From: Bradyrhizobium erythrophlei
GTDB taxonomy: Bacteria > Pseudomonadota > Alphaproteobacteria > Rhizobiales > Xanthobacteraceae
Assembly (NCBI RefSeq): GCF_900129505.1
Contig: NZ_LT670818.1
Location: 8,093,001 to 8,157,000, forward strand
DNA: 64,000 nucleotides
Direction: 5' to 3'
The notes beneath the pieces are model-generated. The model did not search any database, had not been told where the DNA came from, and was given only the letters and a program-made list of their open reading frames with translations. Within the stretch, counting starts at the first letter, position 1, and each line of letters opens with the position of its first letter. The translations under genes and the position numbers were made by a program. This document shows positions 44,338 through 53,763 of this stretch, one piece after another.

Positions 44338-44560
44338 TGGCGAACTCTGTTCAGCGGACGGGCAAGACCACACGCCGCGCTACCGGGAACTTAAGCGCAC
44401 GACCCGTAATATCCCGGGGGGCTTGCCCGCGCGCGAGCGCGGTTGAGCGCGATCCTTCTTTCGGCCTTGGTGCGGCAGGCCAACCGATGGTAATTTGGAA
44501 CCATTGCCGTTGCCCGCGTTGATTGGGCGGGTCTCCGGCCGCTGCAGGAGCTGCCGTCCC

Positions 44561-44791
44561 ATGCGCAAGCTGATCGCCTTCGACGATGATACATTCGACA
44601 AGCTGAAGCAGCTGGCGCGCGACCGAATGGGCACCCTTCAGGAATTGGCGGACGAGGCGTTCGCCGATCTCCTGAAGAAACACGGGATTCCGGTCGACCT
44701 GAAGGACGCGCTGCGCAAGAGCGCGGCGCTCACGAAGACGCCGGCCAAAAACAAGGCCGGATCGAGCCCACGAAGGAACAGCAATTCATGA
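44561..44791 (+). CDS. Small ribbon-helix-helix-like DNA-binding protein
   Basis: 76 residues. KLIAFDDDTFDKLKQLARDRMGTLQELADEAFADLLKKHG fits a ribbon-helix-helix (strand, helix, turn, helix) fold, followed by a Lys/Ser-rich tail. ATG at 44561 has AGGAG upstream. Its stop overlaps the start of the next gene by four bases (ATGA), so both are translated together. Confidence 0.7.
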   Translation: MRKLIAFDDDTFDKLKQLARDRMGTLQELADEAFADLLKKHGIPVDLKDALRKSAALTKTPAKNKAGSSPRRNSNS

Positions 44792-44952
44792 GCGATCCAG
44801 ATCCATTCGAGCAAGGCCAGCGCGCCGCGCGCAAGAACATTCCGGCAGAAGCCAATCCCTACCGGGACGGTACCGAAGAACACGCACTATGGGCCGCCGG
44901 CCACGAACGGGTCGCGGGCCAGGCCGAGGCCGGCGAATCCGAGGGCAGCTGA
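44788..44952 (+). CDS. Rmf/CrpP-like microprotein
   Basis: 54 residues. FEQGQRAARKNIPAEANPY and GTEEHALWAAGH give the small family pattern (G.xAAR..IP..NPY....... H..W..GH) seen in ribosome modulation factor-like and CrpP-like proteins. It overlaps the upstream ribbon-helix-helix-like gene. Ribosome hibernation or quinolone-related roles are known for distant members; none can be assigned here. Confidence 0.75.
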   Translation: MSDPDPFEQGQRAARKNIPAEANPYRDGTEEHALWAAGHERVAGQAEAGESEGS

Positions 44953-44962
44953 AAGGCCGCCT

Positions 44963-45493
44963 TCAGCCGATCTTCTTCAAGCCGTTTTTAAATCGCGGCC
45001 CGTTGGCGACATAGAACTTCGCCGCACTTCCCATCGCCGCGACCTGCGCGGGTTCGAGCGCGCGGATCACCCGCGCCGGCGCGCCGATGATCAAGGAGTG
45101 CTCGGGAAACTGTTTGCCCTCGGTGATGACCGCGCCCGCGCCGACGATGCTGCCGCGGCCGATCCTTGCGCCGTTCATGACGATCGAGCCCATCCCGACC
45201 AGCGCGCCATCCTCGAGGGTGCAGCCGTGCAGGATGACGTTATGGCCGACCGTGCAATTCTTTCCGATCGTCAGCGGATAACCCATGTCGGTGTGGCAGG
45301 TCGAGTTGTCCTGCACGTTGGAATTTTCGCCGATCTCGATCCACTCATTGTCGCCGCGCAGCACCGCGCCGAACCACACGCTCGCGGATTGGTGCAGGCG
45401 CACCTTGCCGATCACGGTTGCGGTCTCGGCGATGAAGTAGTTGCCGTCGGCGGGGAGATCGGGCGCATGGCCGTCGAGTTCGTAGATCGCCAT
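44963..45493 (-). CDS. Gamma-class carbonic anhydrase family protein
   Basis: 176 residues, left-handed beta helix of hexapeptide repeats. Zinc His residues fit CHTDMG, GHNVILHGC. Resembles YrdA/PaaY-type proteins; true carbonic anhydrase activity is not certain. Start at 45493. It converges on the microprotein gene, 11 bp away. Confidence 0.9.
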   Translation of the reverse strand: MAIYELDGHAPDLPADGNYFIAETATVIGKVRLHQSASVWFGAVLRGDNEWIEIGENSNVQDNSTCHTDMGYPLTIGKNCTVGHNVILHGCTLEDGALVGMGSIVMNGARIGRGSIVGAGAVITEGKQFPEHSLIIGAPARVIRALEPAQVAAMGSAAKFYVANGPRFKNGLKKIG

Positions 45494-45541
45494 ATCTTGC
45501 AAATCTCCGGTTTCGCGGAGACTTTGGCACAGCAAAATCGT

Positions 45542-45871
45542 TCAGGCCAGCAGTCCGGCGGCGCGCAGGGTCATCAGGAAAAACGTGCCCGACATCATGC
45601 TCCAGAACCCAGCCAGCACGGTCGCCATCATCACGAATTCAAGGCGGCGGCGCTCGATCTTTGCGCCGCGCAGCGTGTTGCGCATGATGATGAAGGGTGC
45701 GGCGAACACCAGGAACGGCACCGCGGCGAACGTCTTCGGCGCCACCCCCTCTCCGAGCAGTCCGAACCCCGCCGGGCGCCGCACCAGCGCCTGGTAGCCG
45801 CTGGTCAGGGCGCCGGCCAGTGCGAAGCCGATGCAGAGGGAGAACAGGGAATTCAACGCTTCCGGCGACAT
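45542..45871 (-). CDS. Small conserved-type membrane protein
   Basis: 109 residues with three likely membrane helices (LFSLCIGFALAGALTSG, TFAAVPFLVFAAPFIIM, FVMMATVLAGFWSMMSGTFFL, residues about 8-25, 45-62 and 78-99). Upstream of the carbonic anhydrase gene on the same strand, 48 bp from it; possibly one transcript. Function unknown. Confidence 0.75.
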   Translation of the reverse strand: MSPEALNSLFSLCIGFALAGALTSGYQALVRRPAGFGLLGEGVAPKTFAAVPFLVFAAPFIIMRNTLRGAKIERRRLEFVMMATVLAGFWSMMSGTFFLMTLRAAGLLA

Positions 45872-46074
45872 CACTGGGACTTCCGCTACACGGGGACTAT
45901 TGCTTCGCAAAATCGACCGGGCGCCGCCACATCATCCTTAAGAAAGGGTTAACGGCGGCGCCCGGAACCGCTGCCCGGGCATGGCTCGCGGCATAGGCAA
46001 TCCGCGTGAAATCGTGCGGAAACGCTATATCGCTGGCATATTCAGCACTGATTCGGCTCCCGGGTGCCTTGTTC

Positions 46075-46791
46075 ATGACGTTCTTATCGACCGCCCAGCA
46101 CATCGCACGCAGTTCGCGCGGGCGTTCACACGGCCATCTGCTTCCGGTCCTGCTCGGCGGCACGATCGCCGTGGGCGCGATTGCGGTGGTGGCCTATTTG
46201 CTGTGGCCAACCTGGGGAGCGGACGGATCAAGCGCCCCGGTGCGGCTGCCGGTCAGTATCGGAGGCACCCTCTTCAACGTGCCGGCCGCGGCGATCCGGA
46301 TGAAAATCCAGCGTCACTCCGGGCCGCAGGAACGCATCGATCTTTCCTTCAGCTATCCCTCGCTCGAGCCCGCCGATGCGCCGAAGCATGTCAGCGCCGA
46401 TGCTGTCGCGGAGGAAGCGGTACAGCCGATCGACCGGATCTTCCTATCTATCGCGGCGCACCATGACACGCTGGCGCCGGATGCGCTCGTGCACACCATC
46501 TATCCGCGCTACCTCGATCAGGCATCGACACCCGCCGCGGACGGACTGGCACTGCGCGCGTTCCGCGACGGCACGCCCTACAGCGGCGAAGATCTGTTCG
46601 CAGCCGACGCCCCTAGCCTCACCGCGCGCTGCTCGCGCGACCGCAAGACTCCCGGAATGTGCCTGAACGAGCGCCGCATCGACGGCGCCGACCTGACGTT
46701 TCGATTTCCGCGAAGCTGGCTTGCGCAATGGCGCGACGTGGCCGACGCGATGGACCGCCTGGCGGTGCAACTGCACGGGCCGGGCGGATAG
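46075..46791 (+). CDS. Membrane-anchored hypothetical protein
   Basis: 238 residues: an N-terminal helix (LLPVLLGGTIAVGAIAVVAYLLW, about 22-44) and a periplasmic domain with strands IGGTLFNVPAAAIRM and LRAFRDGTPYSGEDLF. ATG at 46075 chosen over an open frame further upstream. No known family. Confidence 0.7.
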   Translation: MTFLSTAQHIARSSRGRSHGHLLPVLLGGTIAVGAIAVVAYLLWPTWGADGSSAPVRLPVSIGGTLFNVPAAAIRMKIQRHSGPQERIDLSFSYPSLEPADAPKHVSADAVAEEAVQPIDRIFLSIAAHHDTLAPDALVHTIYPRYLDQASTPAADGLALRAFRDGTPYSGEDLFAADAPSLTARCSRDRKTPGMCLNERRIDGADLTFRFPRSWLAQWRDVADAMDRLAVQLHGPGG

Positions 46792-46804
46792 ACGTCGCCG
46801 GCCT

Positions 46805-47023
46805 TCAGCCCTGCTCGACCAGATCGTCCTCGAGGATCGCCATCTGGAACTGGAACGAGCGGTCATCGTCTTCGTCATCGACGAACAGAACGCCGATGAA
46901 TTCCTCACCGATATAGACTTCGGCCGAATCGTCTTTCTTGGGCCGCGGCACGACCCGGATCTTGGGATTAGCGAACACGCGCTTGAGATAAGCGTCGAGC
47001 TTCCTGACTTCCTGAACGTCCAC
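46805..47023 (-). CDS. DUF3126 family protein
   Basis: 72 residues, VDVQEVRKLDAYLKRVFANPKIRV then AEVYIGEEFIGVLFVDDEDDDRSFQFQMAI: the full DUF3126 pattern. GTG at 47023 is supported by GGAG. It follows cysE by 165 bp on the same strand, a pairing I associate with many Rhizobiales. Function unknown. Confidence 0.9.
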   Translation of the reverse strand: MDVQEVRKLDAYLKRVFANPKIRVVPRPKKDDSAEVYIGEEFIGVLFVDDEDDDRSFQFQMAILEDDLVEQG

Positions 47024-47188
47024 GGCAGTCTCCAATCGGATCTGAGTTTTGAGGGAGTATTAGGACGAGACGACGCGCACCGCTAGCCTAACTTGCAGAA
47101 ATCGCAACCACGCTTCAGAGGACTCTTTCCGGCGCCTGTCGCGGGCGGAACGCGCATATCCTATTTCGGCAGAATACGCCCTGGGCCA

Positions 47189-48016
47189 TCAGAGTCCGAT
47201 GGCGTTGAGCATCTGATCCATGGTGCGCGACGGCTCGGCGCAACCGGCCTCGCCGACGATCTTGGCGGGAACCCCGGCCACCGTCACATTGTGCGGCACC
47301 GGTTTGACCACCACCGAACCCGCGGCGATGCGGGCGCAATGGCCGACCTCGATATTGCCGAGAATTTTCGCGCCCGCCCCGATCAGCACGCCGCGGCGGA
47401 TCTTGGGATGGCGGTCCTCGTTCTCCTTGCCGGTGCCGCCGAGCGTGACGCCATGCAGGATCGAAACGTCGTCTTCGATCACCGCAGTCTCGCCGCACAC
47501 GAAGCCGGTGGCGTGGTCGAGGAAGATGCCGCGACCGATCTTCGCCGCGGGATTGATGTCGGTCTGGAACACCGCCGACGAGCGGCTCTGCAGATACCAG
47601 GCAAAATCCTTGCGGCCCTTGAGATAGAGCCAGTGCGCCAGACGATGGGTCTGCAGCGCATGAAAGCCCTTGAAGTAGAGCAAGGGATCGATGAAGCGCG
47701 AGGTCGCGGGATCGCGGTCGTAGACCGCCACCAGATCGGCGCGGAAGGCATTGCCGAGATCGGGATCGTCGCGCAGCGCCTCGTCGAAGGTCTGGCGGAT
47801 CAGATCGCCCGATAGCGCCGAATGGTCGAGACGCTCGGCGATGCGGTGCACCACCGAATCCTCCAGCCGCTCGTGATGCAGCACGGTGGAATAGATGAAG
47901 GAGGCGAGCTCCGGTTCGCGACGAACGATGTCTTCCGCCTCGCCGCGCACGCGATCCCAGATCGGATCGAGTGCCGCCAGTTTGGCACCCTGCGGATTGA
48001 TCTGATGCATGGCCAT
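47189..48016 (-). CDS. cysE: Serine O-acetyltransferase
   Basis: First step of cysteine synthesis from serine: acetyl-CoA plus L-serine gives O-acetylserine. 275 residues with the helical N-terminal SATase domain (about 15-125) and the left-handed beta-helix catalytic part; signatures DINPAAKIGRGIFLDHATG, HGVTLGGTGKE and RHPKI with catalytic Asp-His. C-terminal tail with DQMLNAIGL allows complex formation with cysteine synthase. Start at 48016 has GGGAG. Confidence 0.96.
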   Translation of the reverse strand: MAMHQINPQGAKLAALDPIWDRVRGEAEDIVRREPELASFIYSTVLHHERLEDSVVHRIAERLDHSALSGDLIRQTFDEALRDDPDLGNAFRADLVAVYDRDPATSRFIDPLLYFKGFHALQTHRLAHWLYLKGRKDFAWYLQSRSSAVFQTDINPAAKIGRGIFLDHATGFVCGETAVIEDDVSILHGVTLGGTGKENEDRHPKIRRGVLIGAGAKILGNIEVGHCARIAAGSVVVKPVPHNVTVAGVPAKIVGEAGCAEPSRTMDQMLNAIGL

Positions 48017-48241
48017 GTGCTGCTCCCGCAAGTTCTTCGAATTCCCGAGCCCGATTATAGCATGACGGGTGGACTTCTGTCCCCTCGCCTTCGCCACAAA
48101 GTGAACGCCCGCCTTCGCCCAAATTGTAGCCTAACACATTGAAGTAGCACATTTTCTTCACAAATATGCTGCCGACTCGTGCAAGGCGAAAGCCAGAGGT
48201 GGTCGGAAATTCCGGGAAATCAAGCCTTCCGGCGGGAGCAG

Positions 48242-48994
48242 CTACGCGCGCTCTGACAAAAATTCCAGCACCCCCGTCTTGTAGACCTTGTCGCCGACCG
48301 CACGCATGTGGTCGCGGTTGGGAATGTCGAGCACTTGCGCGTCCGGAATGATCTCGCCCAGCGCGTGCGCGGAACCCGCGATCTCGTCCGAGGTGCCGAC
48401 CGCGATCAGAACCGGCACGGCAATGCGAGCGGCTTCTTCTTTGGTCATCAGCCGTCGCGTGCCGCGCAGGCAAGCGGCGAGCGCGCGGCGGTCGGAACGG
48501 GTCTGGTCCGCGAACGCGCGAAACGTCCGTCCCACCGGATCGGTGACATCATCGAGCGAATCCGCCTCCAGCGCCGCCGCGACGTTTTCGCCGGGACCGC
48601 CGCCCTCGATCAGGGCCATGCCGATGCCGCCGAAAATCGCCGAGCGCAGCCGCTGCGGCTCACGCAGCGCCAGGCAGGCCGTCATCCGCGCACCGAGCGA
48701 ATATCCCATGACGTCCGCGCGCGCGATGTCGAGATGATCCATAAGCGCACTGACGTCACCGGCCATGGTCGGAATCGAATAGGCTTCCGCATCGTAGAGC
48801 TTGCCGGAATCGCCGTGGCCGCGATTGTCGAGCGCGATGACGCGGCGGCCGTTCTTCTTCAGTTCGGAAACCCAGGTCGGATAAACCCAGTTGACGTTCT
48901 TGGTTGAGGCAAACCCGTGCACCAGCACGATCGGCTCGCCCTCGCCTTCGTCGAGATAGGCAATTTCAACATCGCCGTTTTGAAAACTCGGCAT
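48242..48994 (-). CDS. Alpha/beta-fold hydrolase
   Basis: 250 residues. Oxyanion motif VHGFAST, nucleophile MGYSLGAR (GxSxG, Ser near 97), Asp in VGTSDEIAG and His in NRDHMRAV complete the triad. Size and motifs fit small carboxylesterase/haloperoxidase-like enzymes. Substrate unknown. Upstream of cysE on the same strand but separated by 225 bp. Confidence 0.9.
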   Translation of the reverse strand: MPSFQNGDVEIAYLDEGEGEPIVLVHGFASTKNVNWVYPTWVSELKKNGRRVIALDNRGHGDSGKLYDAEAYSIPTMAGDVSALMDHLDIARADVMGYSLGARMTACLALREPQRLRSAIFGGIGMALIEGGGPGENVAAALEADSLDDVTDPVGRTFRAFADQTRSDRRALAACLRGTRRLMTKEEAARIAVPVLIAVGTSDEIAGSAHALGEIIPDAQVLDIPNRDHMRAVGDKVYKTGVLEFLSERA

Positions 48995-49041
48995 CGATCA
49001 TTCCGTAATTGTTCGTGGATCCTGGTTCCGCGGGAGGTGCG

Positions 49042-49146
49042 CCCCCTCTCCCGCAGGGATAGGGTCGGGGTGAGGGGTTACGGTCTATCGTGAGACTCTA
49101 ACCCCTCACCCGACACTGCGAGCCGACCTCTCCCTTTGAGAGAGGT
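49042..49146. repeat. Intergenic inverted repeat
   Basis: GGGTGAGGGGTT (49068-49079) and AACCCCTCACCC (49100-49111) with outer partly paired arms CCTCTCCC. The form is common between genes in this group. Confidence 0.75.
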
Positions 49147-49193
49147 TAAATGAGCTCGCTGTAGATTCAGTATCAAATTCAATGATCCGGTTC

Positions 49194-50330
49194 CTAGCCG
49201 CTCGCGGCTGACATCGCCATTGCCGGCGGCGCCATGGCCATCTGCCGCCGCAGCCGCCGCGCCTTCCTGGCGTTGAGCCACGACTGGGTCAGCCGTTCGG
49301 TGGTGGCCTTGATCGACGACAACAGGCCGAACAGCGCGAACAGCGCGCCGAACACCCACATCGTGAGATTGAAGGCCCCGGCCGCCAGCAGCAGCGCGCC
49401 ACGGCCGAAGATTTTCAGGAACGCGCGGGTCTGGCCGCCCTTGGATTCCGCCAGCCGCGCGGCGCGCGCGACGTCCTGCGGGTTCTCGGCGATCTTCAAC
49501 GTGTCCTGCGCGGCGCGCATGCCGGCCTTCTCGCCGACGCGCCCGACATCCTTGGCGAGGCGCACCAGCGCGCCGGCTTTCTCGGCGCGAAACGCGGCCC
49601 TGATCGCGGTCATGGTCTGGCCCGGCCGCAGCACCGAGCCGGACGCGACGGCGTTCTGCAGCATCGGCGCATCGACCACCTCGCGCGCGGAGCGGCCGGC
49701 CCATTCGGTGAGCCCCTCGCCGAGCCGGCCGACCTTGCGGGCGTCCTTGACCAAAGTGAGGCCGGCGCGTACCGGCGCCACGCCGCCGACGGAGACGTAG
49801 GTCGCAGCGGTCACCACCAGGCCTGCGGCGGCGAGGCCCAGCACCAGCCGATCGGTGTCCTCGCCCATGGCGAGGTGCTTGCCTTCGCGCACGACATCGC
49901 GGATGTCGCCGAACACGAAGAGGTCGCCGGCAACGGTGCCCGACAGGCTCGCGACGTCGTCGGCATTGCCGGTGACGAGGCCCGAGGCAAAGCGCTTTGC
50001 AAAATGCGATGAGGAGCCTTCCTCCGTCACGGCATCGCTCACCCGCCGCGACAATTCTTCGCTCAAGGGAACGTTCTTCTCCCGCGCAAGCTCGGCAAAG
50101 CTTGCGGCCAGATCGGCGTCGCCGGAGGCCAGCGCCGCCTCGATATTGTCAGCGACGATGCCCGGGTTATTTCGCAGCGTAGAATTGAGCTGGAGGTCGG
50201 CGAGGTCAGCAGGGTCGTCCTGCGCCGCCAGAATGGCGCCGGCCTCGCGGGCATGGGGCCACAACAGCACGCACGCGATCGCGCACACCGCCATACCTGT
50301 GAGTGCCGAACCGATGCGCAGCCATTTCAT
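49194..50330 (-). CDS. Membrane protein of unknown function
   Basis: 378 residues. One N-terminal helix (TGMAVCAIACVLLWP), a largely helical periplasmic part with Ala/Asp/Glu-rich repeats, a hydrophobic stretch near 168-185 and another near 318-345 (LLLAAGAFNLTMWVFGALFALFGLLSS, in two helices), and a basic C-terminus. Looks conserved in pattern; no family recognised. Confidence 0.75.
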   Translation of the reverse strand: MKWLRIGSALTGMAVCAIACVLLWPHAREAGAILAAQDDPADLADLQLNSTLRNNPGIVADNIEAALASGDADLAASFAELAREKNVPLSEELSRRVSDAVTEEGSSSHFAKRFASGLVTGNADDVASLSGTVAGDLFVFGDIRDVVREGKHLAMGEDTDRLVLGLAAAGLVVTAATYVSVGGVAPVRAGLTLVKDARKVGRLGEGLTEWAGRSAREVVDAPMLQNAVASGSVLRPGQTMTAIRAAFRAEKAGALVRLAKDVGRVGEKAGMRAAQDTLKIAENPQDVARAARLAESKGGQTRAFLKIFGRGALLLAAGAFNLTMWVFGALFALFGLLSSIKATTERLTQSWLNARKARRLRRQMAMAPPAMAMSAASG

Positions 50331-50562
50331 CCCGAAAACCCGGTTTTCCCGCTTGCCTCAACATGGTGTGCCGTTTTTAAGACACAACGTCCCCGACGAA
50401 AGAAGGGCTTCTCGGGAACGACAATATTGTGTCGAATTTGCATGAGCAAATCAGCGTTCGGGGCACTAGGAATCACCGGTTCCCGCCAGTATGGTGCGCA
50501 GCGTTTCAATCGCGCTGTGGCGTCGCTCATGTCCGGCTCGATTGCCATCCAAGGTGAATGTT

Positions 50563-50808
50563 ATGTCCGACCATGTGGTTCCGCACTTTCACAACGACGC
50601 CGGCGTCTCCGTGATCGAGATCGGCTCGCAGGAGTTCATGTGCGTCGGCGCCAATCCGCCTTTCGATCACCCGCATGTTTTTCTCGATCTCGGCAACGAC
50701 AACGAGATCATCTGCCCCTATTGCTCGACGCTGTACCGTTATGCCGTCGACCTCAAGGCCGGCGAAGCACGGCCGCCCGAATGCGTCGTGAAGGATAAAG
50801 CCGCCTGA
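50563..50808 (+). CDS. CHCC-type zinc-finger protein
   Basis: 81 residues with the zf-CHCC pattern: FMCVGANPPFDHPHVFLDLGNDNEIICPYCSTLY (Cys, His, then CxxC; residues about 26-58), the fold of the mitochondrial complex I subunit NDUFS6. In alphaproteobacteria such proteins are complex I related or free-standing. Start at 50563. Its stop is a few bases before the monooxygenase start, so they form an operon. Confidence 0.88.
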   Translation: MSDHVVPHFHNDAGVSVIEIGSQEFMCVGANPPFDHPHVFLDLGNDNEIICPYCSTLYRYAVDLKAGEARPPECVVKDKAA

Positions 50809-50815
50809 GCGGGCG

Positions 50816-52018
50816 GTGGCGGCGTCACGCACGGTCTTCATCGCTGGTGCCGGGATCGGGGGATTGACGGCCTCGCTGGCGCTCGCGGCAAAAGGTTTTC
50901 GCGTCGTCATCCTGGAGAAGGCCGAACGGCTCGAGGAAGTCGGCGCCGGGCTGCAGCTCTCGCCCAATGCCAGCCGCATCCTGGTCGATCTCGACGTGCG
51001 GGACGCCCTCGCCGGGCGCGCCGTCACCCCTGAAGCCATCAGCCTGATGAGCGCGCGCAGCGGCGGCGAAGTGATTCGGCTGCCGCTCGGCGAAGCCGCC
51101 ACGGCTGCCGCCGGCGCGCCCTATTGGGTGGTGCATCGCGTCGATCTGCAGGCGGCGCTGCAGGCCAAAGTCAGGGAACATCACGATATCGAATTGCGGC
51201 TCGGCTGCCAGTTCGAGGACCTCGCCACCCACGCCAAGGGACTGACGGTGGTCAGCCGCGCCGCCATGAGCCGCCAGCAGGATCTGGCGCTGGCGCTGAT
51301 CGGCGCCGACGGCATCTGGTCGAGCGTGCGCCAGCATCTGTTTCCGCACCTGCAGCCGCAATTCTCCGGGCTGATTGCCTGGCGCGGAACGCTGGAGGCC
51401 ACCCAACTGCCGCGCGAATATGCCTCGCGAAGGGTGCAGCTCTGGATGGGGCCGAACGCGCATCTGGTCGCCTATCCGATCGCGGGCGCGCGCCAGATCA
51501 ACATGGTGGCGGTGGTGCCGGGCACCTGGAACCGGCCGGGCTGGAGTGCGCCCGCCGACGGCAATGAACTGAAGAACATCTTCGGCTCGCCAACCTGGCC
51601 GGGCCCGGCGCGGATGATGATCGGCGCCGTCGACGGCTGGAAGAAATTCGCGCTGTTCACGCTGCCCGAGGGCAACGAATGGACCAAAGGAGCGATTGCG
51701 CTGCTTGGCGACGCCGCCCACGCCATGCTGCCGTTTGCCGCCCAAGGTGCGGGCATGGCGATCGAGGATGCCGCGGTGCTCGCCAAATGCCTCAGCGAAG
51801 CCGCGGGCGACAACGGCGCCGGCATCCCGGCCGCGCTGCAGCGTTATGCGCAAGCGCGCCGCGCGCGCGTGGCGCGGGTCCAGCGCACCGCAAGGCGCAA
51901 CGGCATGATCTATCACCTCGCGGGACCAATGGCGCTGGCGCGCGATCTCGCGATCAAGGCGATGGGCGCAAAACAGATACTGGCGCGACAGGACTGGATC
52001 TATCAGTGGCGGGTGTGA
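50816..52018 (+). CDS. FAD-dependent monooxygenase
   Basis: 400 residues, aromatic hydroxylase class (salicylate hydroxylase/UbiH-like). FAD-binding GAGIGGLTASLAL at the N-terminus, the DG motif GADGIWSSVR near residue 165 and GDAAHAMLPFAAQGAGMAIEDAA near 295. GTG start eight bases after the zinc-finger gene. Substrate unknown; an aromatic acid is likely. Confidence 0.92.
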   Translation: MAASRTVFIAGAGIGGLTASLALAAKGFRVVILEKAERLEEVGAGLQLSPNASRILVDLDVRDALAGRAVTPEAISLMSARSGGEVIRLPLGEAATAAAGAPYWVVHRVDLQAALQAKVREHHDIELRLGCQFEDLATHAKGLTVVSRAAMSRQQDLALALIGADGIWSSVRQHLFPHLQPQFSGLIAWRGTLEATQLPREYASRRVQLWMGPNAHLVAYPIAGARQINMVAVVPGTWNRPGWSAPADGNELKNIFGSPTWPGPARMMIGAVDGWKKFALFTLPEGNEWTKGAIALLGDAAHAMLPFAAQGAGMAIEDAAVLAKCLSEAAGDNGAGIPAALQRYAQARRARVARVQRTARRNGMIYHLAGPMALARDLAIKAMGAKQILARQDWIYQWRV

Positions 52019-52028
52019 GCTACAGGTT

Positions 52029-52180
52029 GTCATGCCCCGCCACCGGGTCTCGCCTTCGGCGAGCCCGATGACAGGCTCCGGCGGGGCATCCAGTACGCCG
52101 TAGCTTCTCGGCCTATGCATCACTGTCTCTGGAATACTGGATCGTCCGCCGGAGCCTGTCATCGGGCGGCGCGGCGCGCC
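52029..52180. repeat. Large intergenic inverted repeat
   Basis: Arms CGATGACAGGCTCCGGCGGGGCATCCAGTA (in two parts, 52066-52095) and TACTGGATCGTCCGCC..GGAGCCTGTCATCG (52135-52164) pair almost fully. Common form between genes in Bradyrhizobium-like genomes. Confidence 0.8.
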
Positions 52181-52206
52181 GACCCGTTGGCGGATGATAA
52201 CAACCG

Positions 52207-52725
52207 GGACACACCTTCGCGGTCTCGCCGCTTGTTTCGCGCGAGGTTTGGCTTGCTCGTTCCGCCCTCTCCAATCAGGGCGCAGGGAATGCCGGGCGTC
52301 CGATGCGCCCGATAGCCGCGCGTGCAATGAGTGTGGTAGAACGCACACGCGTTAGTCAGGTCACACCGGGAAACGTCCGGCATTCCCCGCGCAATGGTTT
52401 TACGGCTTATGTCGCGCTCTCCCCGGCGATCGGGCTTTCTTGTCACCGTCGCTTGCGAATGAATCCGCAAACTTGACGCCGGCGTCGAGGCGTCAGGACC
52501 ACACGATTTTGCCGTCCGCGAGTTAGGCGCCCTCGTCTATGGCGCCGCTCGCGTCCACCGCATCCTGTCCCGCGTCCGTGACGATCTCGAGCCGCCCCTC
52601 TGTGGGACAGGACGGGCAAGGTTATACAGGTGATTTGGGTCTTCTGAAAATCAGAATATTTTTCACAAAGGGGCTGGACAGGTTTTCGGTGATTTGCCCG
52701 TCGGGTCGGATCACAGGACGCACAC
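52207..52725 (+). repeat. Dispersed intergenic repeat, about 520 bp
   Basis: Segments such as GTGTGGTAGAACGCACACGC, CATTCCCCGCGCAATGGTTT and GGTGATTTGCCCGTCGGG match my memory of a repeat found in many copies in Bradyrhizobium. Open frames in it are not genes. This stretch together with the previous repeat fills the gap 52019-52742. Confidence 0.65.
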
Positions 52726-52742
52726 TCCCACGTGCCCGCTGC

Positions 52743-52988
52743 CTACGCGGTCTTCTGCAGGTGCTTCATCGTTTCGATCAGCCGTTGCCTCATCGCGCCG
52801 GTGTCGAACAGGAACTCTCCACCTTCAGGCCGATACATGGCGAGCATCTCTACGGTCTGCTGCACGTAGTCATCGTCCGGAAAGCGATCGTCCAAGGCCA
52901 CCTCGATCTCATTCGCAGACTCGATCGACATATCCGTTCCCGAAACAAATCGCTCAACCAGTTGCTCAATCTCCGAGATCATCCTCAT
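52743..52988 (-). CDS. Hypothetical helical protein
   Basis: 81 residues, acidic: MRMISEIEQLVERFVSGTDM, then IEVALDDRFPDDDYVQQTVEMLAMYRPEGG (residues about 24-55) and a last helix RQRLIETMKHLQKTA. GAGG upstream of 52988 sets the start. Function unknown. Confidence 0.65.
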   Translation of the reverse strand: MRMISEIEQLVERFVSGTDMSIESANEIEVALDDRFPDDDYVQQTVEMLAMYRPEGGEFLFDTGAMRQRLIETMKHLQKTA

Positions 52989-53081
52989 GCCTGCCTCGGA
53001 CTGTATCACCATGATAACCCCTGTCGCGGCCTCCCGGGCGTGCGGGATTCGCCGGATTAATCGCTAATACACCGCGCTGCC

Positions 53082-53531
53082 CTAACGCGGCACCGGCGGC
53101 GCGCCCTTGGCAGGCTTCGCACCCGTCGCGCTGGCGATGGAAGCCGCGGTCGCCGCCGGTGTGGCGGCCGCCGTGGCTGGCGGCGATGGACGGCACTTGT
53201 TCTGCCGCCACGCCTCCTCGGCGAATTTCCGTTGGCCCTGGACCGAGATGGCTTCGTTGCGATAGGCGAGCTCAGCCACCACGGGACCTGCGACGCCGCC
53301 CTGGGCCTTCTCGATTAGCCCCTCCAATTCCGCAGCGCGCGTGTCGAGGCTCTTGCGCTCGGTCTCCAGCTGCTTGCAGTCGTAGAGCTGGTATTTGGCG
53401 GGATCGGCGAACGCGGTCGACATGCCGTCGCCCATGCTGGCGCAGCCGGCGAGCCCGGCGCCAGCCGCGAGCAGCGCCGCCGCGGCGGCGGCGCGCGACA
53501 GTGCCCTGCCCTGGAAAATGCAAACGATCAT
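53082..53531 (-). CDS. Putative lipoprotein
   Basis: 149 residues. Signal peptide with a lipobox (AGLAGC-ASMG), a helical part (KQLETERKSLDTRAAELEGL) and an Ala/Thr/Pro-rich tail. Start at 53531 with AAGGGG. Two or three more Cys (YDCKQ, NKCRP). Outer-membrane anchored, role unknown. Confidence 0.75.
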   Translation of the reverse strand: MIVCIFQGRALSRAAAAAALLAAGAGLAGCASMGDGMSTAFADPAKYQLYDCKQLETERKSLDTRAAELEGLIEKAQGGVAGPVVAELAYRNEAISVQGQRKFAEEAWRQNKCRPSPPATAAATPAATAASIASATGAKPAKGAPPVPR

Positions 53532-53763
53532 GCGCCCCTTGCTAAACCGACAATCTTGCGGTTGCGTAAAGCAGCCGCGCGTGACCGGATTGAGGCTTTG
53601 CCTGAGCCGGCGTGCCCAAGATACTGTATGGACGCATGAACTTGGCGCCAAACCGCTCACATTTCGGCGGCTCATGCGCTAGCCAAGGACCCCGCTTTTC
53701 TTTCAACCCGACCCAATTCCAATGCTGAAGGAAACGCGCTAAGTAGCTGATCTCGCGACTAAA

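Noticed and set aside
52159..52470. Open frame in the intergenic repeat
   Set aside because: Lies within a repeat that I believe is multi-copy; peptide pattern is that of translated repeat DNA, not of a protein.
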